A stretch of 21,713 nucleotides of DNA from assembly GCA_023416515.1 (NCBI GenBank), contig JAEZHP010000015.1, positions 1 through 21,713 of the forward strand, read 5' to 3'. Below the pieces are notes generated by a model. That model searched no databases, had not been told where the DNA came from, and saw only the letters and a program-made list of their open reading frames with translations. Each line of letters opens with the position of its first letter. Positions within the stretch are counted from its first letter, which is position 1. Positions 7,357-15,017 of this stretch are shown here, piece by piece. The stretch comes from Pseudomonadota bacterium (lineage in GTDB: Bacteria > Pseudomonadota > Alphaproteobacteria > Sphingomonadales > Sphingomonadaceae). Position numbers and translations under genes: made by a program.

Positions 7357-8067
7357 ATGCGTTTTGCAATCCTCGCGATCGCCGTGCTGACGGCGGGCTG
7401 CGCGACGATGCCGCCGCCCGAGCGGCCAGCCAGCCTGCAACTGGTCGATCCGGCGCGCCAGCGCCCGATCCCGATGCTTCTCTACGGCCTCCCCGGGCCG
7501 GGCCGGCCGCTCGTCGTTCTCTCGCACGGCTATGGCGGCGAGCCCGGCGATTACGAGTTCATCGCCAAGGCGCTCGCCAACCGCGGCTATGTCGTTGCGG
7601 CGATCGATCACGAGCTGCCCGGCGATGCCCCCGTGCCGTCGGGCGGCGATGCCTATCGGGAGCGGATGCCGAACTGGCGGCAGGGCGCGGACTCGATCGC
7701 TTATGCGATGCGCGAGCTTCGCCGCCGGCGCCTTGCCTCACCGGCACCGGTCGTGCTCATCGGCCACAGCAATGGCGGCGACATGGCCATGCTTCTTGCG
7801 ACCACTCACCCGCATCTGTTCCGGACCGTCATCTCGCTCGACAACCGCCGGCACCCGCTGCCGCGGACCGCACAGCCGCGCATCTGCTCGCTCCGATCCA
7901 GCGACCAGGCGGCCGATCCCGGAGTGCTCCCTCCGGGGCGGGAGCAGGCGGAGCTGGGAATGCAGATCATTCCCGTGCCGGTACGCCACGACGACATGAC
8001 GGCCCGCGCCACGCCGGCGCAGAAGGAAGCCATGCTCGCCGCGGTTCGCCGCTGCCTGGACCGCTGA
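7357..8067 (+). CDS. Alpha/beta-hydrolase lipoprotein, paralogue 1
   Basis: A 236-aa putative esterase or lipase-like hydrolase, predicted to be anchored by a lipobox (LTAGC, Cys15). The nucleophile elbow GHSNGGD puts the catalytic Ser at 138. The strand-loop SHGYGGEPGDY (56-66) is the likely oxyanion region, and His211 (RHDDM) is a candidate catalytic His. Substrate is unknown. The frame extends upstream to 7330, but the internal ATG at 7357 gives the proper signal peptide MRFAILAIAVLTAGC and lies just after the DUF885 stop. About half of its residues align with the next gene, including AAIDHELPGD, WRQG and PGVLP, so the two arose by tandem duplication. Confidence 0.88.
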   Translation: MRFAILAIAVLTAGCATMPPPERPASLQLVDPARQRPIPMLLYGLPGPGRPLVVLSHGYGGEPGDYEFIAKALANRGYVVAAIDHELPGDAPVPSGGDAYRERMPNWRQGADSIAYAMRELRRRRLASPAPVVLIGHSNGGDMAMLLATTHPHLFRTVISLDNRRHPLPRTAQPRICSLRSSDQAADPGVLPPGREQAELGMQIIPVPVRHDDMTARATPAQKEAMLAAVRRCLDR

Positions 8068-8083
8068 TCGGGCGCCGGGCCAG

Positions 8084-8803
8084 GTGAGGCGGCGCCTGGC
8101 CCTGGTTCTGGCGATCCTCGCAACGGCCTGCGTCCCCGCCCCGACTGACATTTCGGCGCCGCGAATGCTGGAGCTGCGCGACGCCGCCCGCGGGCGCCCC
8201 GTGCCACTGCTCCTGTACGGCCCCGGAGGGCCGGATCGTCGGCTCGCCATCCTCTTCCACGGCCATGGCGGCGCGCCAGACGACTATGATTATCTCGCCG
8301 AGGCGCTGGTCGAACGCGGCTTCCTAGTCGCCGCGATCGACCATGAGCTGCCCGGCGACGGGCCCCTGCCATATGGCGAGGACATGGTCCGGGTACGGAC
8401 TCCCTTGTGGCGGCAAGGCACGGCGTCGGCCCTGTTCGCCATGCACGAGCTCCGGGATCGCGGGCTGGTCGACGGCCGGGCGCAAGTCCTGTTGGTTGGT
8501 AACTCGCATGGTGGCGACATCGCCATGGCAATGGCCGCGGAACATCCGCTCCTGGTGCGGGCCGCGTTCAGTCTCGATCATGCGCGCATGCCGATCCCCC
8601 GCCGCGCCCATCCTCGCTTCTGCTCGGTTCGGGCAATCGACACGTCGTCCGCTCCGGGAGTCCTGCCGAGCGTCGCGGAAGCGCAGGCGAACGGCATCCA
8701 GATCACGCAGACGAGCGACGTTACGCACGCGGCCATGAACGATAGCGGCTCGCCGGAGCAGCACGCGCAGATCCTCGCGGCGCTCGACCGCTGCCTCGGC
8801 TAG
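8084..8803 (+). CDS. Alpha/beta-hydrolase lipoprotein, paralogue 2
   Basis: A 239-aa hydrolase, the tandem paralogue of the preceding gene, 16 bases after its stop. The start is GTG at 8084 and gives a lipoprotein signal (ILATAC, Cys16). The nucleophile elbow is GNSHGGD with Ser141; paralogue 1 has GHSNGGD, so the His and Asn flanking the serine are swapped. AAIDHELPGDGPLPYGED (84-101) and PGVLPSVAEA (191-200) align with paralogue 1. The candidate catalytic His is His215 (VTHAAM). The TAG stop overlaps the TAG of pdeM on the other strand at CTAG 8800-8803. Function beyond hydrolase is not readable. Confidence 0.87.
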   Translation: MRRRLALVLAILATACVPAPTDISAPRMLELRDAARGRPVPLLLYGPGGPDRRLAILFHGHGGAPDDYDYLAEALVERGFLVAAIDHELPGDGPLPYGEDMVRVRTPLWRQGTASALFAMHELRDRGLVDGRAQVLLVGNSHGGDIAMAMAAEHPLLVRAAFSLDHARMPIPRRAHPRFCSVRAIDTSSAPGVLPSVAEAQANGIQITQTSDVTHAAMNDSGSPEQHAQILAALDRCLG

Positions 8804-9462
8804 GCAGCGACGGGGAACCTCAGCAGGCGGTCGCGGACCGGCACCAGCGCCTCGGCGCGGCTTCCGACGGCGCGGAGGATCTCCGGGTGATGCGCTTCGA
8901 GCCCACCCGTGAGCGAGCCGAAGGCCGGCAGAATGAGCTTGGTCCGGGCCATCACGAAGCAGCGGCGCGAGACGAGTCGGCCGCGGCGGTGGACCCGGAA
9001 CTTGGGGTGGAAGTGGCCTGACAGCTCGGGCCGGATTTCGCTGGGGTCCGCCTCGTGGCGAAGCACCAGCCCGTCGACCTCGGCCTCGATCATCGTCTCG
9101 CCGCCGACCAGCTCCGACACGACCGGATCGTGATTGCCGGTGATCCACACCCAGCGGTGGCGGGCGGTGAGGTCGGCGAGCGTTTCGCAGGCCTGCGGTG
9201 GCAGCCGTTCGCAGCCGCCGACATCGTGGAAGCTGTCGCCGAGGCACCAGATCTCCGCCGGGTTGGTCGCCGCGGCAAGCGCCGAAAGGTCGGCCAGGGT
9301 CGCGAGCGAGTCGTAAGGCGGCAACATCTGCCCGCCGCGCGCGAACCAGCTCGCTTTCTCGAGATGGAGGTCGGCGACGATCAGCGCTCGCCGGGCGGGC
9401 CAGTAAAGCGCGCCCTGCGCCAGAGCGACAAGGTCGTGACCACAGAACGAAAAGCGAACCAT
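8800..9462 (-). CDS. pdeM: Ligase-associated DNA damage response endonuclease PdeM
   Basis: A 220-aa calcineurin-like metallophosphoesterase of the PdeM type, usually encoded with an Lhr-like helicase, an MBL exonuclease and an ATP-dependent DNA ligase and thought to act in DNA repair. Two-metal motifs are complete: DLH (31-33), GDSFHD (75-80), GNHD (109-112), RHEAD (His136) and GHFH (149-152). The length fits the family. In many relatives this gene adjoins the helicase; here it is about 5.5 kb from it. The only SD-like run, GCGGGG, lies inside a hairpin (9466-9481) directly before the ATG. The 3' end interlocks with the convergent hydrolase at CTAG. Confidence 0.9.
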   Translation of the reverse strand: MVRFSFCGHDLVALAQGALYWPARRALIVADLHLEKASWFARGGQMLPPYDSLATLADLSALAAATNPAEIWCLGDSFHDVGGCERLPPQACETLADLTARHRWVWITGNHDPVVSELVGGETMIEAEVDGLVLRHEADPSEIRPELSGHFHPKFRVHRRGRLVSRRCFVMARTKLILPAFGSLTGGLEAHHPEILRAVGSRAEALVPVRDRLLRFPVAA

Positions 9463-9465
9463 AAC

Positions 9466-9481
9466 CCCGCTATAATGCGGG
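9466..9481 (-). promoter_or_regulatory. Small hairpin over the pdeM ribosome binding region
   Basis: CCCGC (9466-9470) and GCGGG (9477-9481) form a 5-bp stem around TATAAT/ATTATA. On the minus strand the 3' arm contains the G-rich run nearest the pdeM start (9462). It could occlude the ribosome binding site. The stem is short and chance is possible. Confidence 0.3.
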
Positions 9482-9515
9482 CGCGCGTGGACTCAAGCGG
9501 CTGAAACCCTGCGGC

Positions 9516-9674
9516 TTACTGAGCGACCTGGACCTGGGCCACGACGGCGGCGGGAGCCGGAAGCTGCGAAGCTTCGGCGGGCGCCGGGCTCACCCAGATG
9601 AAGATCGCGCCGGCCGCGAATCCCTGCATCCCGAGCAGGATGGGATTGCTGATGATCGCCTTGAGCTTCTTCAC
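9516..9674 (-). CDS. Small single-pass membrane peptide
   Basis: A 52-aa hypothetical protein: a short basic N-terminus (MKKLKAIISN), one hydrophobic segment (about 11-29, PILLGMQGFAAGAIFIWV) and an Ala/Pro/Val-rich tail that probably lies in the periplasm. I chose GTG at 9672-9674 because GGAG precedes it by seven bases and the Lys-rich start suits a membrane peptide. An ATG at 9719 would add 15 residues. I do not recognise a family. It lies between pdeM and hsp20 on the same strand, with a hairpin separating it from hsp20. Confidence 0.6.
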   Translation of the reverse strand: MKKLKAIISNPILLGMQGFAAGAIFIWVSPAPAEASQLPAPAAVVAQVQVAQ

Positions 9675-9748
9675 GGGACTGCTCCACGGGTTGCGGACCC
9701 GGATTGGCAGGGCCCGCATAAACGAATGATGAATCTGCCGTTGGAAGG

Positions 9749-9777
9749 CACCGGCGCCGCGACGAACGGCGCCGGTG
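9749..9777 (-). terminator. Strong stem-loop downstream of hsp20
   Basis: A perfect 10-bp GC-rich stem, CACCGGCGCC (9749-9758) with GGCGCCGGTG (9768-9777), loop 9 nt, 17 bases after the hsp20 stop. There is no good T tract after it, so it is either a weak intrinsic terminator or an RNA-stabilising 3' structure. Confidence 0.55.
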
Positions 9778-9793
9778 AGGCGATCAGGACGTC

Positions 9794-10306
9794 TTAGGCG
9801 CGTTCAAGCTTGCCTTCGACGCGACCAGAATGCTCACTGTCCTGGTTGTCGGCAGTGTTGTTGTCGATCGTCTGCTGCGCCGGGGCGCCGCCGCTGATCT
9901 CGATCTTGCGGGGCTTCATCGCCTCGGGGACCTCGCGGATCAGCTCGATGCTGAGCAGGCCGTCGGCGAGGTCGGCCGAGGTCACCCGCACGAAGTCGGC
10001 CAGCTCGAAGCGCCGCTCGAACGCTCGGGTGGCAATTCCCATGTGCAGGAAATTGCCGTCGCGGTTGCGATTTTCCGACTTGCGGCCGGTCACCACCAGC
10101 ATGTTCTGCAACGCGGTGATGTCGATCTCGTCGCGGCGGAAGCCGGCGACCGCGAGGGTGATTCGGTACTGGTCGTCGCTGATCTTCTCGATGTCGAACG
10201 GCGGATAATTATCCTGCTCCGCGCGCGCGGTGTTCTCGAGGAAGTCGAACAGCCGGTCAAAGCCGACGGTGCTGCGACGGTAAGGCGAAAAGTCGAATCC
10301 ACGCAT
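9794..10306 (-). CDS. Hsp20/alpha-crystallin family small heat-shock protein (IbpA-like)
   Basis: A 170-aa ATP-independent chaperone that holds unfolding proteins during heat stress. It opens with MRGFDFSPYRRSTVGFDRLF, typical of IbpA-type class A sHsps of alphaproteobacteria. The alpha-crystallin domain follows from NYPPFDIEK to about residue 135, with DQYRITLAVAGF, RAFERRFELADFV and a GLLSIELIREVPE strand near its end. The C-terminal tail is longer than usual and polar. Two ATGs are close together. The second (10304-10306) is 8 nt from AGGAGG (10315-10320), whereas the first (10310-10312) is only 2 nt away, so I chose the second. The leader carries a sigma32-like promoter and a ROSE-like hairpin. 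Confidence 0.93.
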   Translation of the reverse strand: MRGFDFSPYRRSTVGFDRLFDFLENTARAEQDNYPPFDIEKISDDQYRITLAVAGFRRDEIDITALQNMLVVTGRKSENRNRDGNFLHMGIATRAFERRFELADFVRVTSADLADGLLSIELIREVPEAMKPRKIEISGGAPAQQTIDNNTADNQDSEHSGRVEGKLERA

Positions 10307-10311
10307 GATCA

Positions 10312-10330
10312 TGTCCTCCTATGAGCAACA
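10312..10330 (-). promoter_or_regulatory. ROSE-like RNA thermometer hairpin at the hsp20 ribosome binding site
   Basis: On the minus strand UGUUGCUC (10330-10323), loop AUAG, then GAGGACA (10318-10312) pair over seven base pairs with one bulged G (10326). This occludes most of the AGGAGG Shine-Dalgarno. The UUGCU motif with an unpaired or mismatched G opposite the SD is the defining feature of ROSE elements (repression of heat-shock gene expression) in alpha- and gammaproteobacterial small heat-shock genes. GC-rich upstream hairpins in 10331-10380 complete a roughly 100-nt leader of the usual size. The pairing is read from sequence; temperature response is inferred. Confidence 0.75.
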
Positions 10331-10411
10331 GTTTCACGTGCAGGAGCGCCCGGTGCGGGAGCGCCCCCGGGTACAGGCCGGACACCTTCAACCTGGTCGT
10401 CCGACGGCCAG

Positions 10412-10441
10412 AATCTGGGTTTGATCGTTTTCGGCTTCAAG
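10412..10441 (-). promoter_or_regulatory. Sigma32 (RpoH)-type heat-shock promoter for hsp20
   Basis: On the minus strand CTTGAA (10441-10436), a 16-nt spacer, then CCCAGATT (10419-10412). This resembles the RpoH consensus CTTGAA and CCCATnT. Transcription would start near 10405, about 100 nt before the hsp20 ATG, leaving room for the thermometer leader. It lies between the stop of the kinase gene (10461) and hsp20. Confidence 0.65.
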
Positions 10442-10460
10442 AGGTCCGAGGACCCGGAAA

Positions 10461-12971
10461 TCAGCCGATTTCGGCCCTCGACTGAGCGTCGATTGCAGAG
10501 GCGAGCTCGTCCATGCTGAACGGCTTGCGGAGCACCGGCGCCTCGGCGCCGAGCGCCGCGTCGATCTGCTCGCTTTCGGCATAACCGGTGACGAACACGA
10601 TTCGCTGATCCGGCCGCCGGGCGCGGACCTTTCGGGCGAGCTCGGCGCCGTTGCAGCCCGGCATGGCGAAGTCGACCAGCATCAGGTCGGGAACGCCGTT
10701 GTCGAGCCAGCCGAGCGCCTCCTCCGCGCTTTCGGTCGTCTCGACCTCATGGCCGAGCGCGGCAAGCGCGTCGGCGAGGAAGGTGCGCACGTCCGGGTCG
10801 TCGTCGACGACCAATATCCGGCAGGAAGCCACGGAAGCCTGAGCCGGGCCGGCCGACGAATTGTCGCCGGAAGGCCGCTCGCCTTCTTCCCGGACGTGGG
10901 GCAGCAGGATCCTGACCGTGGTTCCCCGCCCCTCCTCGCTTTCGATCCGGACCGTCCCGCCGGCCTGCTGGGCCACTCCATAAACCTGGGACAGGCCGAG
11001 GCCGGTGCCCTTTCCGACCGGCTTGGTCGAAAAGAACGGCTCGGTCGCACGCGCAAGGACCTGCGGCGGCATGCCGAGGCCGGTGTCGCTCACCGCGATG
11101 CAGACATAGTCGCCGGCAGCGATGTCGCCCCCCGTCTCCTCGCGGTGGAGGCCGGTCGCAATGGTGAGCGTGCCGCCCTCGGGCATCGCGTCACGGGCAT
11201 TGATCGCCAGATTGAGGACGGCGTTTTCGAGCTGGTTCGTGTCGCAAAGCGCGTGCCCCGCATCATCGGCGAGCACCGTCTCGACGACGACGTTGGGGCC
11301 GATCGTGTGATGAAGGATTCCGCGAAGGTCGCCGATCAGCCCGTTCACTGCCACCGGCTTCATCGCCAGCCGCTGGAGCCGCGAGAATGCGAGGAGCTGG
11401 GTGGCGAGCTTGGCACCGCGCCGGCCCGAGTCGAGAGCGGCCTGGGCGAGGCGCTTAAGCCGCGGCTCCTCGACGCTGCGGACGATCATCTCGAGCCCGC
11501 CGATGATCGGCGTGAGAAGATTGTTGAAATCATGGGCGATTCCGCCGGTGAGCTGGCCGACCGCCTCCATCTTCTGCGCTTGCCTCAGCGCCTCCTCGGC
11601 ACGCTCGCGTTCGCCCATTTCCTGGTGGAGTCGCTCGAGCGCGTCGACCACGTCCCGAGTGCGCGCCTCGACCCGCTGCTCGAGGTCCGCTTCCGCTTCC
11701 TTGGCTTCGGTGATGTCGTGGGCGACCCCGATGAAGCCCTCGACATTGCCGTCCGGACCCCAGCGTGGCTGGGACGTCGAGCGAATCCACCGCCATTCGC
11801 CGTCACCGCCGCGGTAGCGACCCTCAAGGCTGAACGGCTTGAGGCTCGCTTCGCCGGCCACTGATTGGGCGACGACCCGGTCATGGTCGTCGGGATGGAG
11901 TATGGTGCGCCAGTCGAGCTTGGCTGCCTCCTCGTAATCCATGCCGAGGAACTCGACATAGGCCTTGTTGACGAAGCTTCGCGTCCGGTCGGGGTTGCTC
12001 ACCCACATCGGCACCGGCGCCGAATCGGCGATGAGCCGGAAGCGCGCCTCGCTTTCGCGAAGTTTGAGCTGGACCAGCCGCTGCTCGGTGACGTCGGTGC
12101 CGGCGACGAAGATCCCGGTGACGGTGCCGCCCTCCTCGACGATCGGCTGATAGATGAAGTCGACGAGGCGCTGCTCGGGCGGCGAATCCGGCGTCCGTGC
12201 GAGGGAGACCTCGGTGGAATAGCCCGCATAAGGCTCGCCGGTCGCATAAACCTGGTCGAGCAGGTCGAAGAAGCCCTGGCCGCGCACGTCCGGGAGGGCC
12301 TCGCGCGCGGGTTTGCCGATGACCTCGCGTCCACCGATCAGTTTCAGATAGGCCTGGTTGGCGATCTCGAAGACGTGTTCGGGCCCCGCGAGCACCGCGA
12401 TGAACACGGGCGCGCGGTCCACCAGGGTACGCATACGCTCCATCTCGCTCTCGCGACGGCGCTCGGCGAGGACGGTCGCGGTCGTCTCCGTGCAGGCGCA
12501 GAACATCCCCTCGATGGCGCCGCTGTCGCCGCGAAGTGGGCTGTAGGAGAAGGTGAACCAGGTCTGCTCCTCATAGCCCTTGCGGGTCATCAGCAGGGGG
12601 AGGTTCTCCCAATAGGTCGCCTCGCCGGCCAGCGCCTGGTCGATGATCGGCGAGATGTCCTGCCAGATATCGGACCATATCTGCTGGAACGGGAGCCCGA
12701 GCGCGGGATGCTTGGCGCCAAGGATGTCGATGTACGAATCGTTGTAGAGGAAGGTGAGCTCCGGCCCCCAGGCGAGGAACATCGGGAATTTGGAGCTGAG
12801 CATGATCCCCACCGCCGTCTTCAGCGACTGCGGCCATTGCTCGATCGGCCCGAGCGGCGACGCCCCCCAATCATGGGTCCGGATGGCGGCACCCATCCGC
12901 CCTCCCTCATTGAGGAAGGACAGCGAACTCAGCGTCTCGGAAGTCGGTTCGGCGGGCTCCATTCGGGGCAT
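10461..12971 (-). CDS. Hybrid PAS-domain sensor histidine kinase with C-terminal receiver
   Basis: An 836-aa soluble hybrid kinase with no transmembrane segment, so it should sense a cytoplasmic signal. Three PAS-like modules come first: about 25-165 (N-terminal PAS-like fold with WGASPLGPIEQWP), 180-297 (second PAS) and 305-425 (PAS plus PAC, ending GVAHDITEAKEAE). A coiled linker (425-465) leads to the HisKA H-box GGIAHDFNN with His480. The ATPase shows the N-box NLAINARDAMPEGG (587-600), DTGLGMPP (629-636) and GKGTGLGLSQVYG (653-665). The receiver runs from about 717, with DDD 723-725, phospho-acceptor Asp767 and Lys816. A cognate regulator is not adjacent. GGGAG precedes the ATG by four bases. 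The signal is unknown. Confidence 0.93.
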   Translation of the reverse strand: MPRMEPAEPTSETLSSLSFLNEGGRMGAAIRTHDWGASPLGPIEQWPQSLKTAVGIMLSSKFPMFLAWGPELTFLYNDSYIDILGAKHPALGLPFQQIWSDIWQDISPIIDQALAGEATYWENLPLLMTRKGYEEQTWFTFSYSPLRGDSGAIEGMFCACTETTATVLAERRRESEMERMRTLVDRAPVFIAVLAGPEHVFEIANQAYLKLIGGREVIGKPAREALPDVRGQGFFDLLDQVYATGEPYAGYSTEVSLARTPDSPPEQRLVDFIYQPIVEEGGTVTGIFVAGTDVTEQRLVQLKLRESEARFRLIADSAPVPMWVSNPDRTRSFVNKAYVEFLGMDYEEAAKLDWRTILHPDDHDRVVAQSVAGEASLKPFSLEGRYRGGDGEWRWIRSTSQPRWGPDGNVEGFIGVAHDITEAKEAEADLEQRVEARTRDVVDALERLHQEMGERERAEEALRQAQKMEAVGQLTGGIAHDFNNLLTPIIGGLEMIVRSVEEPRLKRLAQAALDSGRRGAKLATQLLAFSRLQRLAMKPVAVNGLIGDLRGILHHTIGPNVVVETVLADDAGHALCDTNQLENAVLNLAINARDAMPEGGTLTIATGLHREETGGDIAAGDYVCIAVSDTGLGMPPQVLARATEPFFSTKPVGKGTGLGLSQVYGVAQQAGGTVRIESEEGRGTTVRILLPHVREEGERPSGDNSSAGPAQASVASCRILVVDDDPDVRTFLADALAALGHEVETTESAEEALGWLDNGVPDLMLVDFAMPGCNGAELARKVRARRPDQRIVFVTGYAESEQIDAALGAEAPVLRKPFSMDELASAIDAQSRAEIG

Positions 12972-13007
12972 TTAACTCCCATCTGCCCGCCCCGTTTCCT
13001 TCCTAGC

Positions 13008-13024
13008 CAACCTCTGTGAGGTTG
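13008..13024 (-). other. Short hairpin between dipeptidase and kinase genes
   Basis: CAACCTC-TGT-GAGGTTG, a 7-bp stem with a 3-nt loop in the 76-bp gap after the dipeptidase stop. No T tract follows on the minus strand. It may be a weak terminator or a regulator site upstream of the kinase gene. Confidence 0.35.
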
Positions 13025-13047
13025 CAAACCCGCACCTTGGCGCGGCT

Positions 13048-14250
13048 TCAGCGAGAGGGCTGAACCGCGGCGCCCGCCTGCGCCTGGCGCATCACGCGAA
13101 GGAGATTGCCGCTCATGATCTTGGCGATGTCCGCCTCGCTCACGCCTTCGCGGCGAAGCCGCGCCGTGATCCGCGGAAGCAGCGACACGTCCTCGAGCCC
13201 GCGAACCCCGCCGCCGCCGTCCCAGTCGGCGCCGAGGCCGACATGGTCGACGCCCATCACCCGGATGACGTGCATGAGCGCGCGCATGTAGGTTTCGAAG
13301 TCGGCGTTGCTGAACGGCTGCTGCGCCTCCAGAGCTGCCCGGTCGCGAAGCATTTGGCGGCGCTCCGAATCGCTCATCTGGGCCCAGCGCCGCTGCCGCT
13401 GCTCCATATTGTCATGGCCTTCCGAAGTGACCCCGGGCGCCAGGAACAGGCTGTTGAGGAACAAGACGCCGCCGCTTCTCGCCAGACGGCGAAGCCGGTC
13501 GTCGTCGAGGTTGCGGGGATGGTCGAAGATCGCCTTCGGCCCCGAATGGGACGCGATGACCGGCACCCGGCTTAATTCGACCATCTGGTCGAACGCCGCA
13601 TCCGAGGAGTGGCTGACGTCGATCAGCATGCCGAGCCGGTTCATCTCCGCGACCCAGCGCCGACCGAGCGGCGACAGGCCGCGCCAGCGCGCCTCGCCGG
13701 TGGTGCTGTCGGCAACCTGGTTGGTCCGGCTGTGCACCGGGCCGGCCATTCGAACGCCGAGCCGGTGGAAGGTCTCGAGAAAGCTGAGGTCGTCACCGAG
13801 CGGCCAGCTGTTCTCGATGCTGAGAAAAGCGATCCGCTTGCCTTCGCGCCACGCCTGCTCGGCTTCGTCGGGAGTGGTCACCAACGCGACATCGTCGCGA
13901 TGAGCCGACAGCATCCGGTGGATCTCGGACGTTCGAAGCAAGGCCGAGTCGCGCGCCTGGCGATAACCGGCCGGAGTCACCTCGCCCTGCGGCGTGTAGA
14001 TGACGAAGAAGCCGCCATCGAGCCCGCCCAGCGCCATTCGCGGAAGGTCGACCTGGCTGTTGTCCTCGGCGAAATGGTGATGGTCGCCGAAGTCCCAGCC
14101 GTCGCGGAACCGAAGCGGCACGTCGAGATGGGTGTCGAGCACCATCATCCTGTCATGGATGTAGCGGTCCTCGGGAGTGACGTCGCTCTGCTGGGCAGCG
14201 GCGGGAGAAACAAAGGCAAGGCAGAGCGCAACTGCGGAAAAAAAGCGCAT
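13048..14250 (-). CDS. Secreted membrane dipeptidase (peptidase M19, renal dipeptidase family)
   Basis: A 400-aa zinc dipeptidase that hydrolyses dipeptides, including D-residue-containing ones in some relatives. The signal peptide is at residues 1-20 (cleavage after PAAA), which puts the enzyme in the periplasm. Family ligands are visible: His41-x-Asp43 (DTHLDVP), Glu146 (LSIENSW), His214 (DVSHSS), His235 (ASHSGPKAIF) and Asp342 (GLGADWDGG). The frame extends upstream to 14349, but ATG at 14248-14250 gives the signal peptide and has AGGA five bases upstream. It is divergent from the unknown gene at 14403; the 152-bp gap must hold both promoters, and I see no convincing boxes there. Confidence 0.93.
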   Translation of the reverse strand: MRFFSAVALCLAFVSPAAAQQSDVTPEDRYIHDRMMVLDTHLDVPLRFRDGWDFGDHHHFAEDNSQVDLPRMALGGLDGGFFVIYTPQGEVTPAGYRQARDSALLRTSEIHRMLSAHRDDVALVTTPDEAEQAWREGKRIAFLSIENSWPLGDDLSFLETFHRLGVRMAGPVHSRTNQVADSTTGEARWRGLSPLGRRWVAEMNRLGMLIDVSHSSDAAFDQMVELSRVPVIASHSGPKAIFDHPRNLDDDRLRRLARSGGVLFLNSLFLAPGVTSEGHDNMEQRQRRWAQMSDSERRQMLRDRAALEAQQPFSNADFETYMRALMHVIRVMGVDHVGLGADWDGGGGVRGLEDVSLLPRITARLRREGVSEADIAKIMSGNLLRVMRQAQAGAAVQPSR

Positions 14251-14402
14251 AGACGACGTCCTCGAAGCTGGGGCGGGCGCAGATGATCGACTGGCCCGCC
14301 GCGGGTCAAGCCCGGTGCGGAACTCGACGGCTTGGGTGGATTTAAGCAATTGAGTTCGTTATGTTGCCTCGCTTCGGGGCGGAGAATCACCGGGGGTCGT
14401 TG

Positions 14403-15017
14403 ATGCGCAAGAGCAAGACGGGCGAGTCGAACAACGCCACTGTGTCGGACCTCAATCCGCTGTGGGACTCGATCCTTCGCGACATCCTGATCCCTGGGGT
14501 CGTCCAGGCGAACGGAGATTCGTCCCCGTTCGACGCGGATACGCTCCGTGCCCTGTTCTCCACCGAAGTCTCAGCGCCTGCCGCGGCTGCTGACAATGCC
14601 GCCGGCCCCGCTCCCGGGATCGTGGCGACGATCTTCGCCGGCGCCGCACAACCGGGCGTTCTGACTCCGACCCAGACGTTGGACTGGCTTCACACCCGTT
14701 TCGGCGCCGACGATCATGGGGGCGGCATTTCCGGCGCGTCGCATATCGCGCTCTCGGACAACGGCCTCGGCACCGCCGTCGGTTCGGTGTCGATCGGAAG
14801 CCTTGGCGCCGACATCGCTGCGCTTGCGCAGAACGCGCTGATCAACTTCGGCGACCGGGCGATCATCGGGGCGAGCGAAGGCGATCTCGCGGGAGGCATG
14901 TTCCTGGTCGTCGACGTGAACGGCCAGGCCGGCTTCCAATATGGCGAGGACGAGATCCTCGTTCTCGTCAACGGGTTGCCGAGCATCGACCTCGCCGCCG
15001 ACGCGCCGCTCTTCTAG
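14403..15017 (+). CDS. Unknown acidic, cysteine-free protein with RTX-secretion-like C-terminus
   Basis: A 204-aa protein that I cannot assign firmly. Residues 1-60 are polar with a short amphipathic stretch (LWDSILRDILIPGVV). Residues 58-85 are Ala/Gly/Pro-rich. The central part is Gly/Asp/His-rich (FGADDHGGGISGASH). The C-terminal 60 residues contain GGMFLVVDVNGQAGFQYGED and end in DLAADAPLF. That pattern resembles the C-terminal calcium-binding or 'bluetail'-type domains of type I-secreted surface proteins; this is from memory and tentative. No signal peptide and no Cys also fit type I export. An upstream ATG at 14361 would add 14 residues; 14403 has GGGGG about 9 bases upstream. The stop interlocks with the helicase stop at CTAG. 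Confidence 0.65.
   Translation: MRKSKTGESNNATVSDLNPLWDSILRDILIPGVVQANGDSSPFDADTLRALFSTEVSAPAAAADNAAGPAPGIVATIFAGAAQPGVLTPTQTLDWLHTRFGADDHGGGISGASHIALSDNGLGTAVGSVSIGSLGADIAALAQNALINFGDRAIIGASEGDLAGGMFLVVDVNGQAGFQYGEDEILVLVNGLPSIDLAADAPLF

Noticed and set aside
9471..9476. Perfect TATAAT on the plus strand
   Set aside because: No plus-strand gene follows for almost 5 kb and no -35 box is visible. It is better explained as the loop of a small palindrome before pdeM.
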